A stretch of DNA of 64,000 bases from an uncultured Hyphomicrobiales bacterium (GCA_903825465.1 CAIKAR010000030.1:274865-338864); one strand, 5' to 3'. Numbered from the stretch's first letter, positions 1 to 10,181 are shown. Made by a program: numbers and translations. The notes: a model not told the origin generated them from the sequence alone.

Positions 1-1
1 G

Positions 2-70
2 GTTCCGGTGGACGCCGAGCGCGAAGGCCTCGATGTCTCGGAACACGGCGAGCGAGCCTACAACTACTGA
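2..70 (+). CDS. amtB: Ammonium transporter, C-terminal end (partial)
   Basis: The window opens inside a reading frame that ends at a TGA. The last 22 residues include the string DVSEHGERAYNY, which matches the cytoplasmic tail of Amt/AmtB ammonium channels (the conserved GLD-hs-HGE-AY pattern). This tail is the part of AmtB that contacts the PII protein GlnK. In Hyphomicrobiales glnK-amtB commonly lies directly upstream of ftsK, as here. Only the tail is visible, so the assignment rests on this motif and on the neighbourhood. Confidence 0.75.
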   Translation, partial: VPVDAEREGLDVSEHGERAYNY

Positions 71-77
71 CACGACG

Positions 78-104
78 CCCGCGCGCCAATGGGCGCGCGG
101 GTTT
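78..104 (+). terminator. Rho-independent terminator after amtB
   Basis: A perfect 10-bp GC-rich stem (arms 78-87 and 92-101, loop AATG) is followed by a short T run. It lies 8 nt after the amtB stop codon. Confidence 0.75.
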
Positions 105-120
105 CATTTCCTCCCAACGG

Positions 121-149
121 GCGGCGCTCTTCGAGCGCCGCTTTTTTTT
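121..149 (+). terminator. Second intrinsic terminator upstream of ftsK
   Basis: An 8-bp perfect stem (GCGGCGCT at 121-128, AGCGCCGC at 134-141) with a CTTCG loop is followed by eight T residues. Two terminators in series insulate ftsK from the amtB transcript. Confidence 0.85.
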
Positions 150-170
150 CAACCAGCCGAAAAGACAAGG

Positions 171-185
171 TTAAACGAGCGTTAA
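171..185 (+). promoter_or_regulatory. Candidate CtrA-binding site upstream of ftsK
   Basis: TTAA (171-174), a 7-nt spacer, then TTAA (182-185) reproduces exactly the TTAA-N7-TTAA consensus of the alphaproteobacterial cell-cycle regulator CtrA. It lies 50-75 nt before the ftsK start and downstream of both terminators, so it is in promoter position. Control of ftsK by CtrA is inferred from the motif only. Confidence 0.6.
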
Positions 186-246
186 CCGCGGATGGTTAGG
201 TTTCCCGACATCAATCGTCTCAGACGCCCGCTATTTGGATCAATCG

Positions 247-2745
247 ATGCGGACCAGCCAGATTTCGGCCCTCGAGCACATTCCGGAGCCGGTGAGGTTT
301 TTCATCGCGAACCGGCTTGCGGAGCTGGCGGGCCTGCTGCTGATCGCGCTGGTCGGCGCGACGTCGCTGGCGCTACTGACCTGGTCGGTGCTCGACCCCA
401 GCTTCGACCACGCCACCGCTGGACCCATTCACAACCTGCTCGGCTGGCCGGGCGCTGTTATCGCCGACCTCGTGACGCAGATTCTTGGCGTCGGCTCGGT
501 CGCCATGCTGGTGCCATTGGCGTTTTGGGGCTGGCGGCTGATGTTCCACCGTCGGCTCGGCTCGGCGAAAAAACGGCTGCTTCTCTGGATTGTTGGCACG
601 ATGTTGGTGACCGCCTTCGCTTCCTCGCTGCCGGTCACCGACCGATGGCCGCTGCCGACGGGATTGGGCGGCGTCATCGGCGACGCGATCTCGTCGCTGC
701 CGCGCAGGGTGTTTGGCGGCGGCAGAATCGTTGAGATCGCCATGATGCTGACATTCGCGGCGACGGCGATTTTGACCATGTCGGCGGCCTCGGGATTCCG
801 GCTCTCCAGCGGCGCGGACGACTTCGCCGAGGCGCCCGCCGAGCCCGCGCGCCCGGCGCGGGAGCGGGAAACCGAGGCGGAAAGCTCTTTTGGCGCGGTC
901 TCTTTGGGCGCGACGATGCATTATTTCATGGGCGCCCGCGCCCGCGTTCAGCGCATGCTTGGCAGGGCGAAACTGGCCACCGCGCCGCGCCGCCGCGTCG
1001 AGCCTCGTGTCAGCGATTTGGCGGTGGATTTCGCCGCGCCCCGCGGTGGATCTCGAGTCGAAACCGTCGAAGCCCGATCTCCATCGCCAACTCCAGCGCC
1101 AGCGGATGACGGGTTCTCCAAGGCCGCCTCCCGTGTCGCGCCGCCGGCGCCGGGAATCAAATCCGGCAAACGGCTGGCCAAGGAGGCGCAACCCAGCCTG
1201 ATGGGCGGAGCCGGGTTCGAACTCCCGCACCTCGCGTTGCTGGCTGAAGCCAAGCGGCAGGCTGTCGGCAAGATTTCGGAGGACGCCCTCGACCAGAACG
1301 CTCGGCTGCTGGAAGGTGTGCTCGACGATTTCGGCGTCAAGGGCGAAATCATCAAGGTCCGGCCGGGCCCGGTGGTGACGCTGTACGAGCTGGAGCCCGC
1401 GCCCGGCATCAAATCGTCGCGGGTGATCAGCCTGGCGGACGATATCGCGCGCTCGATGTCGGCGCTTTCCGCGCGCGTGGCGGTGGTTCAGGGCCGCAAC
1501 GCCATTGGCGTCGAATTGCCCAACCAGAAGCGCGAGACCGTTTTTCTGCGCGAATTGCTCGCCTCCGAGGATTTCGAGAAGAGCAAGCAGAAGCTCGCCA
1601 TCGCGCTGGGAAAATCCATCGGCGGCGAGCCGATCATCGTCGATCTCGCGCGCATGCCGCATCTGCTTGTCGCGGGCACGACCGGCTCGGGCAAATCCGT
1701 CGCCATCAACACGATGATCCTGTCGTTGTTGTACCGCCTGACGCCGGCCCAGTGCCGTCTGATCATGGTCGATCCGAAAATGCTGGAATTGTCGATCTAC
1801 GACGGCATTCCGCATTTGCTGACGCCCGTCGTGACGGACCCGAAGAAGGCCGTCGTGGCGCTCAAATGGGCGGTCCGCGAGATGGAGGACCGCTACAAGA
1901 AGATGTCGAAAGTCGGCGTCCGCAACATCGAGGGCTTCAACGCCCGCGTGTCCGAGGCGCTGGCCAAGGGCGAGGTCATCAAGCGCACGGTGCAGACCGG
2001 CTACAACCGCGAAACCGGCGAGGCGATCTACGAGGAAGAGGACATGAACCTCGAGGTTCTGCCCTTCATCGTCGTCATCGTCGACGAAATGGCCGACCTG
2101 ATGATGGTCGCCGGCAAGGACATCGAGGGCGCGATTCAACGGCTCGCGCAAATGGCCCGCGCGGCGGGCATTCACCTGATCATGGCGACCCAGCGCCCCT
2201 CGGTCGATGTCATCACAGGCACGATCAAGGCGAACTTCCCGACGCGGATTTCATTTCAGGTCACGTCGAAAATCGACAGCCGCACGATCCTCGGCGAGCA
2301 GGGCGCGGAACAGCTTCTGGGCCAGGGCGACATGCTCTACATGGCCGGCGGCGGACGTATTTCGCGCGTCCACGGTCCGTTTGTGTCGGATGGCGAAGTC
2401 GAAAGCATCGTAGCCCATCTCAAAACGCAGGGGCAGCCGGATTATCTGGAGGCGATCACCGTCGAGGACGAGGAAGAGGGCGGCGAGGCGCCAGCCAACC
2501 CCGGCTCGATGGACGCGGAGGAATCGGGCGATCTTTACGATCGCGCGGTCGCCATCGTGTTGCGCGACCGCAAGTGCTCGACCAGCTATATTCAGCGGCG
2601 CCTGTCGGTTGGCTACAACAAGGCGGCCTCGCTGGTCGAGCGGATGGAAAAGGAGGGCGTCGTCGCGCCCGCCAACCACTCAGGCAAGCGTGAAATTCTG
2701 GTGGGCGGCGGCGTCGATCGCGGCGCTTTTGAACTAACCGACTGA
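247..2745 (+). CDS. ftsK: DNA translocase FtsK
   Basis: Septum-anchored DNA pump that moves chromosome termini through the closing septum and activates XerCD recombination. The protein has 832 aa from the ATG at 247; an in-frame TTG at 235 would add four residues. About four hydrophobic segments fill residues 20-185. A low-complexity Pro/Ala/Arg linker follows, then the RecA-like motor with Walker A GTTGSGKS near residue 476 and the Walker B string [10 protein letters not shown] near 610. The last ~65 residues ([23 protein letters not shown]) form the winged-helix gamma domain that reads polar KOPS sequences. Length and domain order are normal for alphaproteobacterial FtsK. It is preceded by a CtrA-like box and followed 77 nt later by lolA. 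Confidence 0.96.
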   Translation: MRTSQISALEHIPEPVRFFIANRLAELAGLLLIALVGATSLALLTWSVLDPSFDHATAGPIHNLLGWPGAVIADLVTQILGVGSVAMLVPLAFWGWRLMFHRRLGSAKKRLLLWIVGTMLVTAFASSLPVTDRWPLPTGLGGVIGDAISSLPRRVFGGGRIVEIAMMLTFAATAILTMSAASGFRLSSGADDFAEAPAEPARPARERETEAESSFGAVSLGATMHYFMGARARVQRMLGRAKLATAPRRRVEPRVSDLAVDFAAPRGGSRVETVEARSPSPTPAPADDGFSKAASRVAPPAPGIKSGKRLAKEAQPSLMGGAGFELPHLALLAEAKRQAVGKISEDALDQNARLLEGVLDDFGVKGEIIKVRPGPVVTLYELEPAPGIKSSRVISLADDIARSMSALSARVAVVQGRNAIGVELPNQKRETVFLRELLASEDFEKSKQKLAIALGKSIGGEPIIVDLARMPHLLVAGTTGSGKSVAINTMILSLLYRLTPAQCRLIMVDPKMLELSIYDGIPHLLTPVVTDPKKAVVALKWAVREMEDRYKKMSKVGVRNIEGFNARVSEALAKGEVIKRTVQTGYNRETGEAIYEEEDMNLEVLPFIVVIVDEMADLMMVAGKDIEGAIQRLAQMARAAGIHLIMATQRPSVDVITGTIKANFPTRISFQVTSKIDSRTILGEQGAEQLLGQGDMLYMAGGGRISRVHGPFVSDGEVESIVAHLKTQGQPDYLEAITVEDEEEGGEAPANPGSMDAEESGDLYDRAVAIVLRDRKCSTSYIQRRLSVGYNKAASLVERMEKEGVVAPANHSGKREILVGGGVDRGAFELTD

Positions 2746-2822
2746 GTTTTCAACCTTTCGACGCCGAAACGCCACAAACTGTTGTCAATCAAGCGTTTTC
2801 CAGAGCCTTTATGGAAGCATCC

Positions 2823-3512
2823 ATGAAACGCACGTTATGGTCGTTGCAAGCCGCCGCCTTCGCCGCGCTGGTCGCCGGTCCGGCGCTGTCGCAGGGCGCG
2901 CCGATGCAGTTGCCCAAGGGCGGACCGGCCGCGGGCGCCATCAACAAGGCGGCGCCGCCGCCGAAAGCCGCCAGTCTCGATGGCGGCGCGCAAGTGCAGA
3001 GGGCCAACGCCTGGTTCAACGCCAACGCGACAATGACGGCGGACTTCGCCCAGATCGGCCCGAGCGGCAAACGCACGGAAGGTCAGCTTTATGTGTCGAG
3101 GCCGGGGAAACTGCGCTTTTCCTACGACAATCCGGCGACGACCGACATCATCGCCGACGGCACCTCGATCGCCATCCGCGACCGCAAGACCGCCAAGCAG
3201 GAGCTGGCCTATATTTGGCAGACGCCGCTCAAGTTTTTGCTGAAGGACAAAATCGACCTTGCCCGGGACACCAAGGTCATCGACGTTTCGGAGTCGCCCG
3301 CCGGCGTCGCCATCGTCATCGAGGACAACGCGACGATGGGCGGTGGCGTTTCGCGCATAAAACTGATCTTCGATCAGAAGAACTTCGCGCTCAAGCAATG
3401 GGTGGTGAAAGATCCGCAAGGCTACGAGACCACGGTGTCGCTCGCCAATCTCGACTTCAAGACCAAGCCCGACCCCGATCTTTTCAAGATCAACATGGAA
3501 AGGTTCAACTGA
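2823..3512 (+). CDS. lolA: Outer-membrane lipoprotein carrier protein LolA
   Basis: Periplasmic chaperone that takes lipoproteins from LolCDE in the inner membrane to the outer membrane. The 229-aa product starts MKRTLW with a typical signal peptide (hydrophobic core AAAFAALVAG, cleavage near ALSQ). The mature part carries the LolA pattern: NAWFNANATMTADFAQI, then GQLYVSRPGKLRFSYD, and late in the protein DFKTKPDPDLFKIN. The ATG at 2823 is preferred over the one at 2811 because GGAAG lies 8 nt before it and the signal peptide then begins at once. The ftsK-lolA-xth order is conserved in rhizobia. A Pro/Ala-rich stretch separates the signal peptide from the domain. Confidence 0.93.
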   Translation: MKRTLWSLQAAAFAALVAGPALSQGAPMQLPKGGPAAGAINKAAPPPKAASLDGGAQVQRANAWFNANATMTADFAQIGPSGKRTEGQLYVSRPGKLRFSYDNPATTDIIADGTSIAIRDRKTAKQELAYIWQTPLKFLLKDKIDLARDTKVIDVSESPAGVAIVIEDNATMGGGVSRIKLIFDQKNFALKQWVVKDPQGYETTVSLANLDFKTKPDPDLFKINMERFN

Positions 3513-3587
3513 GCGGGGTTTGCGGCTTGGCGACCCGAACCATTGATGCGATCTTCCGGGACCTTCAAACCCGGAAATTTCCCCACA

Positions 3588-4403
3588 ATGATTTTGGCGA
3601 CATGGAACATCAATTCGGTGCGGCTGCGCCTTCCCCTCGTGGAAAAATTCTGCCTTGAGCACAAGCCCGACGTGCTGTGCCTTCAGGAAACCAAATGCCG
3701 CGACGCCGAGTTTCCGTCCAGCGATTTCCGCCGCCTCGGGTATGAGCACCTCGCGATCAACGGCCAGAAGGGCTACCACGGGGTTTGCATCGCCTCGCGC
3801 CTGCCCATCGAGAAGACCGTCGCCCGCCCGTTTTGCGGCATGGGCGATTCCCGCCACGTCGCGGTAACGCTGGGCGCGGCGGCCGGCTTCGAGAATCCGG
3901 TCACGATCCACAATTTCTACGTGCCGGCGGGCGGCGACGAGCCCGATGTCGCGATCAATCCGAAGTTCGTCCACAAACTCGCCTTTCTCGACGAAATGGC
4001 GAGCTGGATGAAGGCCGACGGCGTGGCTGACGGACTTTCCGCCGTGGTTGGCGATTTGAACATCGCGCCGCTCGAAACCGATGTCTGGAACCACAAGGCG
4101 CTGCTGAAGATCGTCAGTCACACGCCCATCGAAGTGGAGAAACTCGCGGCGGTCGCCGCCGCCGGGCCCTGGACGGACGCGGTGCGCCTGCGCGTCGATC
4201 CCGCCGTCAAGCTTTTTTCGTGGTGGAGCTACCGTTCGGCGGACTGGTCGAACGCCGACAAGGGCCGCCGGCTCGACCATATCTGGACAAGCCGCGATCT
4301 CGCGAAAAACGTTGTGGGCGTCGAGGTCGTGCGCGCGGCGCGGGGATGGGAAAGGCCATCCGACCACGTGCCGGTGCTGGCGACCTTCAATTTCGACGTT
4401 TGA
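3588..4403 (+). CDS. xthA: Exodeoxyribonuclease III / AP endonuclease
   Basis: Mg-dependent base-excision repair enzyme of the EEP (endonuclease-exonuclease-phosphatase) fold. The 271-aa product begins at the ATG in MILATWNINSVRLR, the usual exoIII N-terminus; the frame is open further upstream but has no family-like sequence there. Catalytic landmarks are all present: LCLQETKC (metal-binding Glu), VVGDLNIAP (Asp/Asn), RRLDHIW and the terminal PSDHVPV (Asp-His pair). It lies 75 nt after lolA on the same strand and is the last gene of this plus-strand run; the next genes converge on it. Confidence 0.94.
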   Translation: MILATWNINSVRLRLPLVEKFCLEHKPDVLCLQETKCRDAEFPSSDFRRLGYEHLAINGQKGYHGVCIASRLPIEKTVARPFCGMGDSRHVAVTLGAAAGFENPVTIHNFYVPAGGDEPDVAINPKFVHKLAFLDEMASWMKADGVADGLSAVVGDLNIAPLETDVWNHKALLKIVSHTPIEVEKLAAVAAAGPWTDAVRLRVDPAVKLFSWWSYRSADWSNADKGRRLDHIWTSRDLAKNVVGVEVVRAARGWERPSDHVPVLATFNFDV

Positions 4404-4424
4404 TCGAAGCGGCGCGGCGTCGGC

Positions 4425-4892
4425 TCAATCGACGCTGGGCGCGTCGATGAAATTGTCGGCGCTCGCCGCTTGCATCCGTTGCGAGAATTCAGTCAGGCGC
4501 GCTTCGACCAGCGTTCGCACCTGCCGCGCGCTGCGCGGATTTTCCTTGAGCATGCGCTGAAAAAGCTCCCGGGGGATTTTCAACACCGCGGAAGGCGCCC
4601 GCGCGATGGCGGTCGTCGGCCGGATTGTCTGCGTGAGCAGGGCCATTTCGCCCAGCAGCGCGGGCGGTGAAATCATTTTCGGCGGGATGGAGCGTTCCGC
4701 GGCGACAAGTTCAACCTGCCCGTTGAGCAGAATATAGCCGCCATCCGAAGGTTCGCCTTGCTGGAAGACGACCTCGTCGCGCCGCAGGATCTTGGTCTCT
4801 CCGTAAAACCCGATCTGCCGCCGGACGTTGTACTCGAGCGCCCCCAGCAGCGGAATTTTCGCCCAATCGGCGGCTTCGTTTTCGTAGGTCAT
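4425..4892 (-). CDS. Cyclic nucleotide-binding-domain protein
   Basis: A 155-aa single-domain protein of the Crp cyclic-nucleotide-binding fold without a DNA-binding helix-turn-helix. It contains the beta-roll with a GE-aLL phosphate-cassette-like string (LLGEMALLTQTIRPTTAIA), in which the Arg typical of true cAMP binders is not in its standard place, so the ligand is unknown. A C-terminal helix follows (MLKENPRSARQVRTLVEARL). It lies 6 nt downstream of the response regulator on the minus strand and is surely co-transcribed. It may modulate that pathway or sense a ligand on its own; the sequence does not say which. Confidence 0.8.
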   Translation of the reverse strand: MTYENEAADWAKIPLLGALEYNVRRQIGFYGETKILRRDEVVFQQGEPSDGGYILLNGQVELVAAERSIPPKMISPPALLGEMALLTQTIRPTTAIARAPSAVLKIPRELFQRMLKENPRSARQVRTLVEARLTEFSQRMQAASADNFIDAPSVD

Positions 4893-4898
4893 GTGGGT

Positions 4899-5585
4899 TT
4901 ACTGATTCAGCCGGTAGCCGCCGGGCTCGGTGACCAGGATTTTCGCCTCCGACGGATCGGCCTCGATCTTTTGCCTGAGCCGGTAGATGTGGGTTTCGAG
5001 CGTATGGGTCGTGACGTTGGCGTTATATCCCCACACTTCCTGCAAAAGCACGTCGCGCGACACGACCGCCTGCCTGGCGCGGAAAAGGAAGCGGATGATC
5101 GAGGTTTCCTTTTCGGTCAGGCGGATTTTCTGTCCTTTTTCGTTCACCAGAAGTTTCATGCCGGGCCTGAAGGACAGGCCGCCGACCTGAAACACCGCGT
5201 CGTTGCTCGCCTCGTGCTGACGCAGATGGGCGCGAATACGGGCCAGCAGGACCGCGAAGCGCAGCGGCTTGGCGAGATAGTCGTTGGCGCCGGAATCGAG
5301 CCCCAGCACGACATCCGTGTCGCTCGTCTGGCCTGTCAGCATGATGATCGGGCTTTTGAAGCCGCCGTTGCGCAGCGTCTTCACGGCTTCGCGGCCATCC
5401 ATGTCTGGCAGGCCGACGTCCATGACGACGAGGTCGGGATCCTCGGAGCCAGCCATGGCGATGCCAGCCGCGGCCGTGCCGGCGACGAGGACGCTGAACT
5501 CCTCCAGCGGGCTCAACTGCTCGGCCAGGCCGCGGCGCAACTCCTCGTCGTCTTCGACCAGCAGGATTTTGCGTATTTGACTCAT
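4899..5585 (-). CDS. OmpR-family response regulator
   Basis: Two-component DNA-binding regulator, 228 aa. The receiver domain (1-120) has the acidic pair EDDEE, phospho-acceptor Asp56 in VVMDVGLPDMDG, the Thr in MLTGQT and the Lys in LAKPLRF. The C-terminal winged helix (about 130-226) includes LTEKETSIIRFL, VWGYNANVTTHTLETHIYRLRQKIE and a final PGGYRL. The sequence resembles the alphaproteobacterial envelope regulator CenR, which I recall as lying near exonuclease III in rhizobia; that identity is inference. No sensor kinase is adjacent. It forms an operon with the downstream cyclic-nucleotide-binding gene and diverges from the L,D-transpeptidase gene, a plausible envelope target. Confidence 0.88.
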   Translation of the reverse strand: MSQIRKILLVEDDEELRRGLAEQLSPLEEFSVLVAGTAAAGIAMAGSEDPDLVVMDVGLPDMDGREAVKTLRNGGFKSPIIMLTGQTSDTDVVLGLDSGANDYLAKPLRFAVLLARIRAHLRQHEASNDAVFQVGGLSFRPGMKLLVNEKGQKIRLTEKETSIIRFLFRARQAVVSRDVLLQEVWGYNANVTTHTLETHIYRLRQKIEADPSEAKILVTEPGGYRLNQ

Positions 5586-5645
5586 GTTCGCATCGTGCTT
5601 TGCTGCGCGCGGCGGAAGGTCCGCCGCGGCGGGAGACTTTAGGTT

Positions 5646-6347
5646 TTGAAGCGCGATTGGTCAAAGGCGCGGCCGGTTCGGGTTTCGACCGGCGCCAAGC
5701 GCAAGCGGCCGAGCCGCGCCCCCGCGCCGACCGAGATCGTGGTGTCGCCCTGCTGGGACAATCGATCCCGGGGCACGCTGACGTTTGGCGCGACGACGGT
5801 TCGCTGCGCGCTGGGGCGCGGCGGCGTGGCGACGAACAAGCGGGAGGGCGATGGCGCGACGCCTTTCGGTCGCTACGAAATCGTGGCCCGGCTGACACGG
5901 CGGGATAGACTGCCTGCGCCCGCCACGACGCCGCCGATGGAGGCGATCCGGGCGGGGGACGGGTGGTGCGACGATCCCAAATCGGGCGCCTACAACCGGC
6001 CCATCCAACTGCCCTCGCGCCTTGGCCACGAGGAGATGTGGCGCGACGACGGCCTCTACGACGTGGTTCTGGTGCTGGACCACAATCTCCTGCGCCGAAC
6101 GCGGTCGCGCGGCAGCGCCATCTTTTTTCACGTCGCGGCCTTCGGCTATGAGCCCACGGCCGGCTGCGTCGCCATCTCCATCGCGGACATGCGCCGCCTG
6201 TTGCCGCGCCTACCGCGCCGGGTTTTTTTGCGCATCCTGCTGCCCGGCGGCGGCGCGCGATCCAAAAATCGCCGAGCCGACGCGCACATGGGTCGCGCCC
6301 GATTGGACCGCCAGCTCGAAATCCGCGCTCATTCCCATCGACAGTGA
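5646..6347 (+). CDS. L,D-transpeptidase (YkuD) family protein
   Basis: Cell-wall cross-linking or lipoprotein-anchoring enzyme of the cysteine-dependent YkuD fold, 233 aa. The catalytic region reads HVAAFGYEPTAGCVAIS (about residues 160-176), with the His and the GC nucleophile of the family. The first ~30 residues are basic and there is no clear signal peptide. The frame opens with TTG immediately after an in-frame stop, so the N-terminus is uncertain. The last ~45 residues run past the expected domain end and overlap the 3' end of the convergent yggS gene by 138 nt. Export and substrate cannot be judged from the sequence. Confidence 0.82.
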   Translation: MKRDWSKARPVRVSTGAKRKRPSRAPAPTEIVVSPCWDNRSRGTLTFGATTVRCALGRGGVATNKREGDGATPFGRYEIVARLTRRDRLPAPATTPPMEAIRAGDGWCDDPKSGAYNRPIQLPSRLGHEEMWRDDGLYDVVLVLDHNLLRRTRSRGSAIFFHVAAFGYEPTAGCVAISIADMRRLLPRLPRRVFLRILLPGGGARSKNRRADAHMGRARLDRQLEIRAHSHRQ

Positions 6348-6950
6348 ACGCAGCCCGTTGCGCCTGGCGATCTTCGCCAGCAGCGCGAAATGCGGCGCGG
6401 CGAGTTCGCCCGCGGGGGGGACGCACATCAGGCCCTCGATTTCGAGCCCGAGACGCTCCCGGCAGTCGCGCAGAAAATCATCGACCTTTTCCGGCGGAAC
6501 GCCGGCTTTTTGCGGTTCCGCGCCGGTGTTGACCTCCACAAACAACTTCGGGAAGCGGTTCTCCCGCTTCATTTCATGAGCGACCGCCTCGGCGATTTTC
6601 ACGCGGTCGATGGTTTCAATCACGTCGAAAAGCGCCACCGCCTCGCGCGCCTTGTTCGACTGCAATGGCCCGATCAGATGCAGTTCGACATTTGGGAACC
6701 GCTCTTTGAGAGCGGGCCATTTGGCTTTCGCCTCCTGGACGCGGTTCTCGCCGAAAATCCGCTCACCGGCTTCGAGAACGGGCGAAATGGCTTCTTCGTC
6801 GAAGGTCTTCGAGACGCAGACAAGCGCAACCTCCCCGGCTTGCCGGCCGGAGTCGAGCGCGGCGCGCGCGATTCGCGCCCGCACGTCGCGCAGGCCCGCT
6901 GTTCCGGGCGCGGCCGCGATGGAGGCGGTTTGGCCGCTCGCGTCGTTCAT
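6210..6950 (-). CDS. yggS: YggS-family pyridoxal-phosphate homeostasis protein
   Basis: PLP-binding TIM-barrel protein that buffers free pyridoxal 5'-phosphate (PLPBP/YggS family, COG0325), 246 aa. Recognisable blocks are LVCVSKTF with the PLP-binding Lys, FGENRVQEAKAKW, LHLIGPLQSNKAR, FVEVNTGAEPQKAG and the C-terminal LSMGMSADFELAVQSGATHVRVGSAIFG. The family usually stops soon after this last block; here about 15 extra residues extend into the convergent L,D-transpeptidase frame. It diverges from leuS with a 98-nt shared promoter region. Confidence 0.93.
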   Translation of the reverse strand: MNDASGQTASIAAAPGTAGLRDVRARIARAALDSGRQAGEVALVCVSKTFDEEAISPVLEAGERIFGENRVQEAKAKWPALKERFPNVELHLIGPLQSNKAREAVALFDVIETIDRVKIAEAVAHEMKRENRFPKLFVEVNTGAEPQKAGVPPEKVDDFLRDCRERLGLEIEGLMCVPPAGELAAPHFALLAKIARRNGLRSLSMGMSADFELAVQSGATHVRVGSAIFGSRAAAGQQDAQKNPAR

Positions 6951-7048
6951 GAAGAAACGCCCGCGTTCGTCCGAATTGTTGACCGCGCCGGAAAAACCAT
7001 GTTCCTGTCGCCCAAATCCCGTTTCCCCATTCCGGTTTTTAGCTACGC

Positions 7049-9676
7049 ATGATGAACGAGCGTTACAACCCCCTCGAAGCCGAGCCGAAGTGGCAGAAGG
7101 CCTGGGCGGATCAAGAGATATTTCTGACCCGGAACGACGATCCGCGGCCGAAATACTACGTCCTTGAAATGTTCCCCTATCCGTCGGGGCGCATTCACAT
7201 GGGCCATGTGCGCAACTACGCCATGGGCGACGTGGTGGCGCGGTACCGGCGGGCCAAAGGCTTCAACGTGCTCCACCCGATGGGGTGGGACGCCTTCGGC
7301 CTGCCCGCCGAAAACGCCGCGCGACAGAACAAGACCGACCCGGCGACATGGACCTACGCCAATATCGCCACCATGCGGGGGCAGCTCAAATCCATGGGCT
7401 TGTCGCTCGACTGGTCGCGGGAAATCGCGACCTGCGATCCCTCTTATTACAAACATCAACAGAGGCTGTTCCTCGACTTTCTCAAGGCGGGGCTGGTCGA
7501 GCGCAAGCAGTCCAAGGTCAACTGGGATCCGGTCGATCAAACCGTGCTCGCCAACGAGCAGGTCATCGACGGCCGCGCGTGGCGTTCCGGCGCGCTGGTT
7601 GAACAACGCGAACTGACGCAGTGGTTTCTGAAAATATCCGACAGTTCGCAGGATCTGCTCGATTCGCTCGACACGCTGGAACGCTGGCCGGAAAAAGTCC
7701 GGCTGATGCAAAAGAACTGGATCGGACGGTCCGAGGGTCTGCGGGTTCGATTCGCCATCGACGGCGCCGGCCCGAAGGACGCGTGGCGCGACATCGAGGT
7801 GTTCACGACGCGCCCCGACACCCTGTTTGGCGCGAAGTTCATCGCGTTGTCGCCGGATCACGGATTGTCGAAGGAACTCGCCGCGAAGAATCCGGCGCTG
7901 GCGGCGTTCGCGGCGGAATGCGCGCGGGTGGGCACCTCGGCCGAGGCGATCGAGACGGCGGAGAAGAAGGGTTTCGACACCGGGCTGCGGGTCGCGCATC
8001 CCTTCGACCCCGATTGGAAAATTCCGGTTTTCGTCGCCAATTTCGTGCTGATTGAATACGGCACCGGCGCGATTTTCGGCTGTCCCGCGCACGACCAGCG
8101 CGACCTCGATTTCGCCAACGCCTACGGCCTTGGCAACACGCCGGTTGTGTGTCCGCCGGGACAGGACCCCGCGACGTTCAAGATCGTCGACGTGGCCTTC
8201 GACGGAGACGGCGATCTCGTCAACTCGCGGTTCCTCGACGGCATGACGGTGGAGGCGGCCAAGGCCGAGGTCAACAAGCGGCTATGCGCCGCCGACCTTT
8301 TCGGGCGCCCGCAAGCGACGGGAACCGTCAACTACCGCCTGCGCGACTGGGGCATCTCGCGCCAGCGCTACTGGGGTTGCCCGATTCCGGTCATCCATTG
8401 CGAGTCCTGCGGCGTCGTGCCGGTCCCCGCCGATCAACTGCCGGTGATCTTGCCGACCGACGTCGATTTCGGCGCAACGGGCAATCCGCTGGACCATCAC
8501 GCCACTTGGAAGCATGTGGATTGCCCGGTTTGCGCGCGGCGATCGCGGCGCGAAACCGACACGATGGACACGTTTGTCGATTCCTCCTGGTATTTCGCCC
8601 GCTTCACCGACCCCGCCCTTGGCGACGCGGCGACCGACCCGAAAACGGCCAACCACTGGCTGCCCGTCGATCAATATATCGGCGGCATCGAGCACGCGAT
8701 TCTGCACCTGCTGTATTCGCGTTATTTCACCCGCGCGATGAAGGCGACGGGTCATCTCGGCCTGAAGGAGCCATTCGCGGGCTTGTTCACGCAGGGGATG
8801 GTGGTCCACGAGACCTACAAGGGCGCTGGCGGCGATTGGTTGACGCCGGCGGAAGTCAAGATCGAATCGACCGGCGGCGCCCGGCGCGCCGTCGCGCTGG
8901 CCGACAACGCCCCCGCTGAAATCGGCGCCATCGAAAAGATGTCGAAGTCGAAGCGCAACGTCGTCGATCCCGACGACATCATCGGCGCTTACGGCGCCGA
9001 CACGGCGCGCTGGTTCATGCTGTCGGATTCGCCGCCCGACCGCGACATCATCTGGAGCGACGAGGGCGTGCAGGGCGCTTCCCGCTACGCCCAGCAGGTC
9101 TGGCGGCTGATCGGCGACCTCGCTTCGGCCGCGCTGGAGCCGGGCGCCGCCGCGCCGAACGAATTTTCCGCCGCCGCCACCGCGGTGCGCCGCCTGACGC
9201 ATCAACATCTTCAGCGGGTTGAACAAAACCTGGAGCGCCTGCGCTTCAACACGGTCATCGCCGAAATAAGGAAGTTTTCCAACGCGCTGATCGAGGCCCT
9301 GGACAAGGAGACCGAAGCGGCCGCCCGCGACGCCGCTTTCGCCTATCGCGAGGCCGCGGACGCGCTGGCGATTCTGATTTCGCTGATCATGCCGCATCTG
9401 GCGGAAGAGTGCTGGGAACGGCTGGGCCACGCGTCGTCGATTTGTCTGGCGGCCTGGCCGGCGGTGGACGAGGCCTACGCGCGAGAGGACACGGTGCTCA
9501 TGCCGGTCCAGATCAACGGCAGGAAACGCGCCGAATTCATGTGCGCGCGCGACTGGGACAACGCGCGCGTCGAGAAGGAAGCGCTCGGCCTCGACGCCGT
9601 GATAAAGGCGCTCGAAGGCCGCGCGCCGAAGAAAATCGTCGTCGTCCCGCAAAGGATCGTCAATGTCGTGGTCTAG
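7049..9676 (+). CDS. leuS: Leucyl-tRNA synthetase
   Basis: Class I aminoacyl-tRNA synthetase, 875 aa, of normal bacterial length. The HIGH motif appears as HMGH at residues 50-53 in [15 protein letters not shown], and the KMSKS loop as [13 protein letters not shown] near residue 631. The CP1 editing domain is present ([10 protein letters not shown], and [15 protein letters not shown] with the Asp of the editing site). The C-terminal anticodon-binding region ends with [15 protein letters not shown], the usual LeuS end. Two Met codons open the frame (7049 and 7052). Its 3' end overlaps lptE by 14 nt, so the two are translationally linked. Confidence 0.97.
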   Translation: MMNERYNPLEAEPKWQKAWADQEIFLTRNDDPRPKYYVLEMFPYPSGRIHMGHVRNYAMGDVVARYRRAKGFNVLHPMGWDAFGLPAENAARQNKTDPATWTYANIATMRGQLKSMGLSLDWSREIATCDPSYYKHQQRLFLDFLKAGLVERKQSKVNWDPVDQTVLANEQVIDGRAWRSGALVEQRELTQWFLKISDSSQDLLDSLDTLERWPEKVRLMQKNWIGRSEGLRVRFAIDGAGPKDAWRDIEVFTTRPDTLFGAKFIALSPDHGLSKELAAKNPALAAFAAECARVGTSAEAIETAEKKGFDTGLRVAHPFDPDWKIPVFVANFVLIEYGTGAIFGCPAHDQRDLDFANAYGLGNTPVVCPPGQDPATFKIVDVAFDGDGDLVNSRFLDGMTVEAAKAEVNKRLCAADLFGRPQATGTVNYRLRDWGISRQRYWGCPIPVIHCESCGVVPVPADQLPVILPTDVDFGATGNPLDHHATWKHVDCPVCARRSRRETDTMDTFVDSSWYFARFTDPALGDAATDPKTANHWLPVDQYIGGIEHAILHLLYSRYFTRAMKATGHLGLKEPFAGLFTQGMVVHETYKGAGGDWLTPAEVKIESTGGARRAVALADNAPAEIGAIEKMSKSKRNVVDPDDIIGAYGADTARWFMLSDSPPDRDIIWSDEGVQGASRYAQQVWRLIGDLASAALEPGAAAPNEFSAAATAVRRLTHQHLQRVEQNLERLRFNTVIAEIRKFSNALIEALDKETEAAARDAAFAYREAADALAILISLIMPHLAEECWERLGHASSICLAAWPAVDEAYAREDTVLMPVQINGRKRAEFMCARDWDNARVEKEALGLDAVIKALEGRAPKKIVVVPQRIVNVVV

Positions 9677-10178
9677 GCGAGCGGCGTCGCGCGTCTGCGC
9701 CGCCTCTATGGGCGCGGTCGCGCTGGGCGGGTGTTTTCAGCCGCTCTATCAAGGCGGCGCGGCGGGGAGCGCCGGCGCGGCGTTGTCATCGATCGTTGTG
9801 ACGCCGATTTCCGAACGTCTCGGCTATTACCTGACGAATGAACTGACGTTTCGCTTCAACGGCGGCGCGCCTGTCGACAATCCACAATACAGGTTGACCG
9901 TCGCCCTCCACGAGCGCGTGCAAACGCCCGTGGTCGACACCGTGAGCGGCCAGGCGACGGCGGCCATCGTCGGCATCGACGCCGAATACAAGCTCGAAAC
10001 CGCCGGCGGCTTGAGCGTCGTGACTTCGGGCACGGCCTTCACCACGGAAACCTACGATCGCACCAGCCAGCGGTTCGCCAATATCCGCGCCGCGCGCGAC
10101 GCCGAAATCCGCGGCGCGAAAGTTCTCGGCGACCAGATATTCACGCGTGTCGCCGCCGCGCTCCATTCGGGGGGATAG
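9663..10178 (+). CDS. lptE: LPS-assembly lipoprotein LptE
   Basis: Outer-membrane lipoprotein that plugs the LptD barrel during lipopolysaccharide insertion, 171 aa. A signal peptide ends in the lipobox ALGGC with acylated Cys24, followed by FQPLY, a hallmark of alphaproteobacterial LptE. The remainder is a two-layer sheet domain ([36 protein letters not shown] strings). The neighbourhood leuS-lptE-holA is universal in proteobacteria and makes the call secure despite low sequence conservation. It overlaps leuS and lies 3 nt before holA. Confidence 0.92.
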   Translation: MSWSRRAASRVCAASMGAVALGGCFQPLYQGGAAGSAGAALSSIVVTPISERLGYYLTNELTFRFNGGAPVDNPQYRLTVALHERVQTPVVDTVSGQATAAIVGIDAEYKLETAGGLSVVTSGTAFTTETYDRTSQRFANIRAARDAEIRGAKVLGDQIFTRVAAALHSGG

Positions 10179-10181
10179 GCC

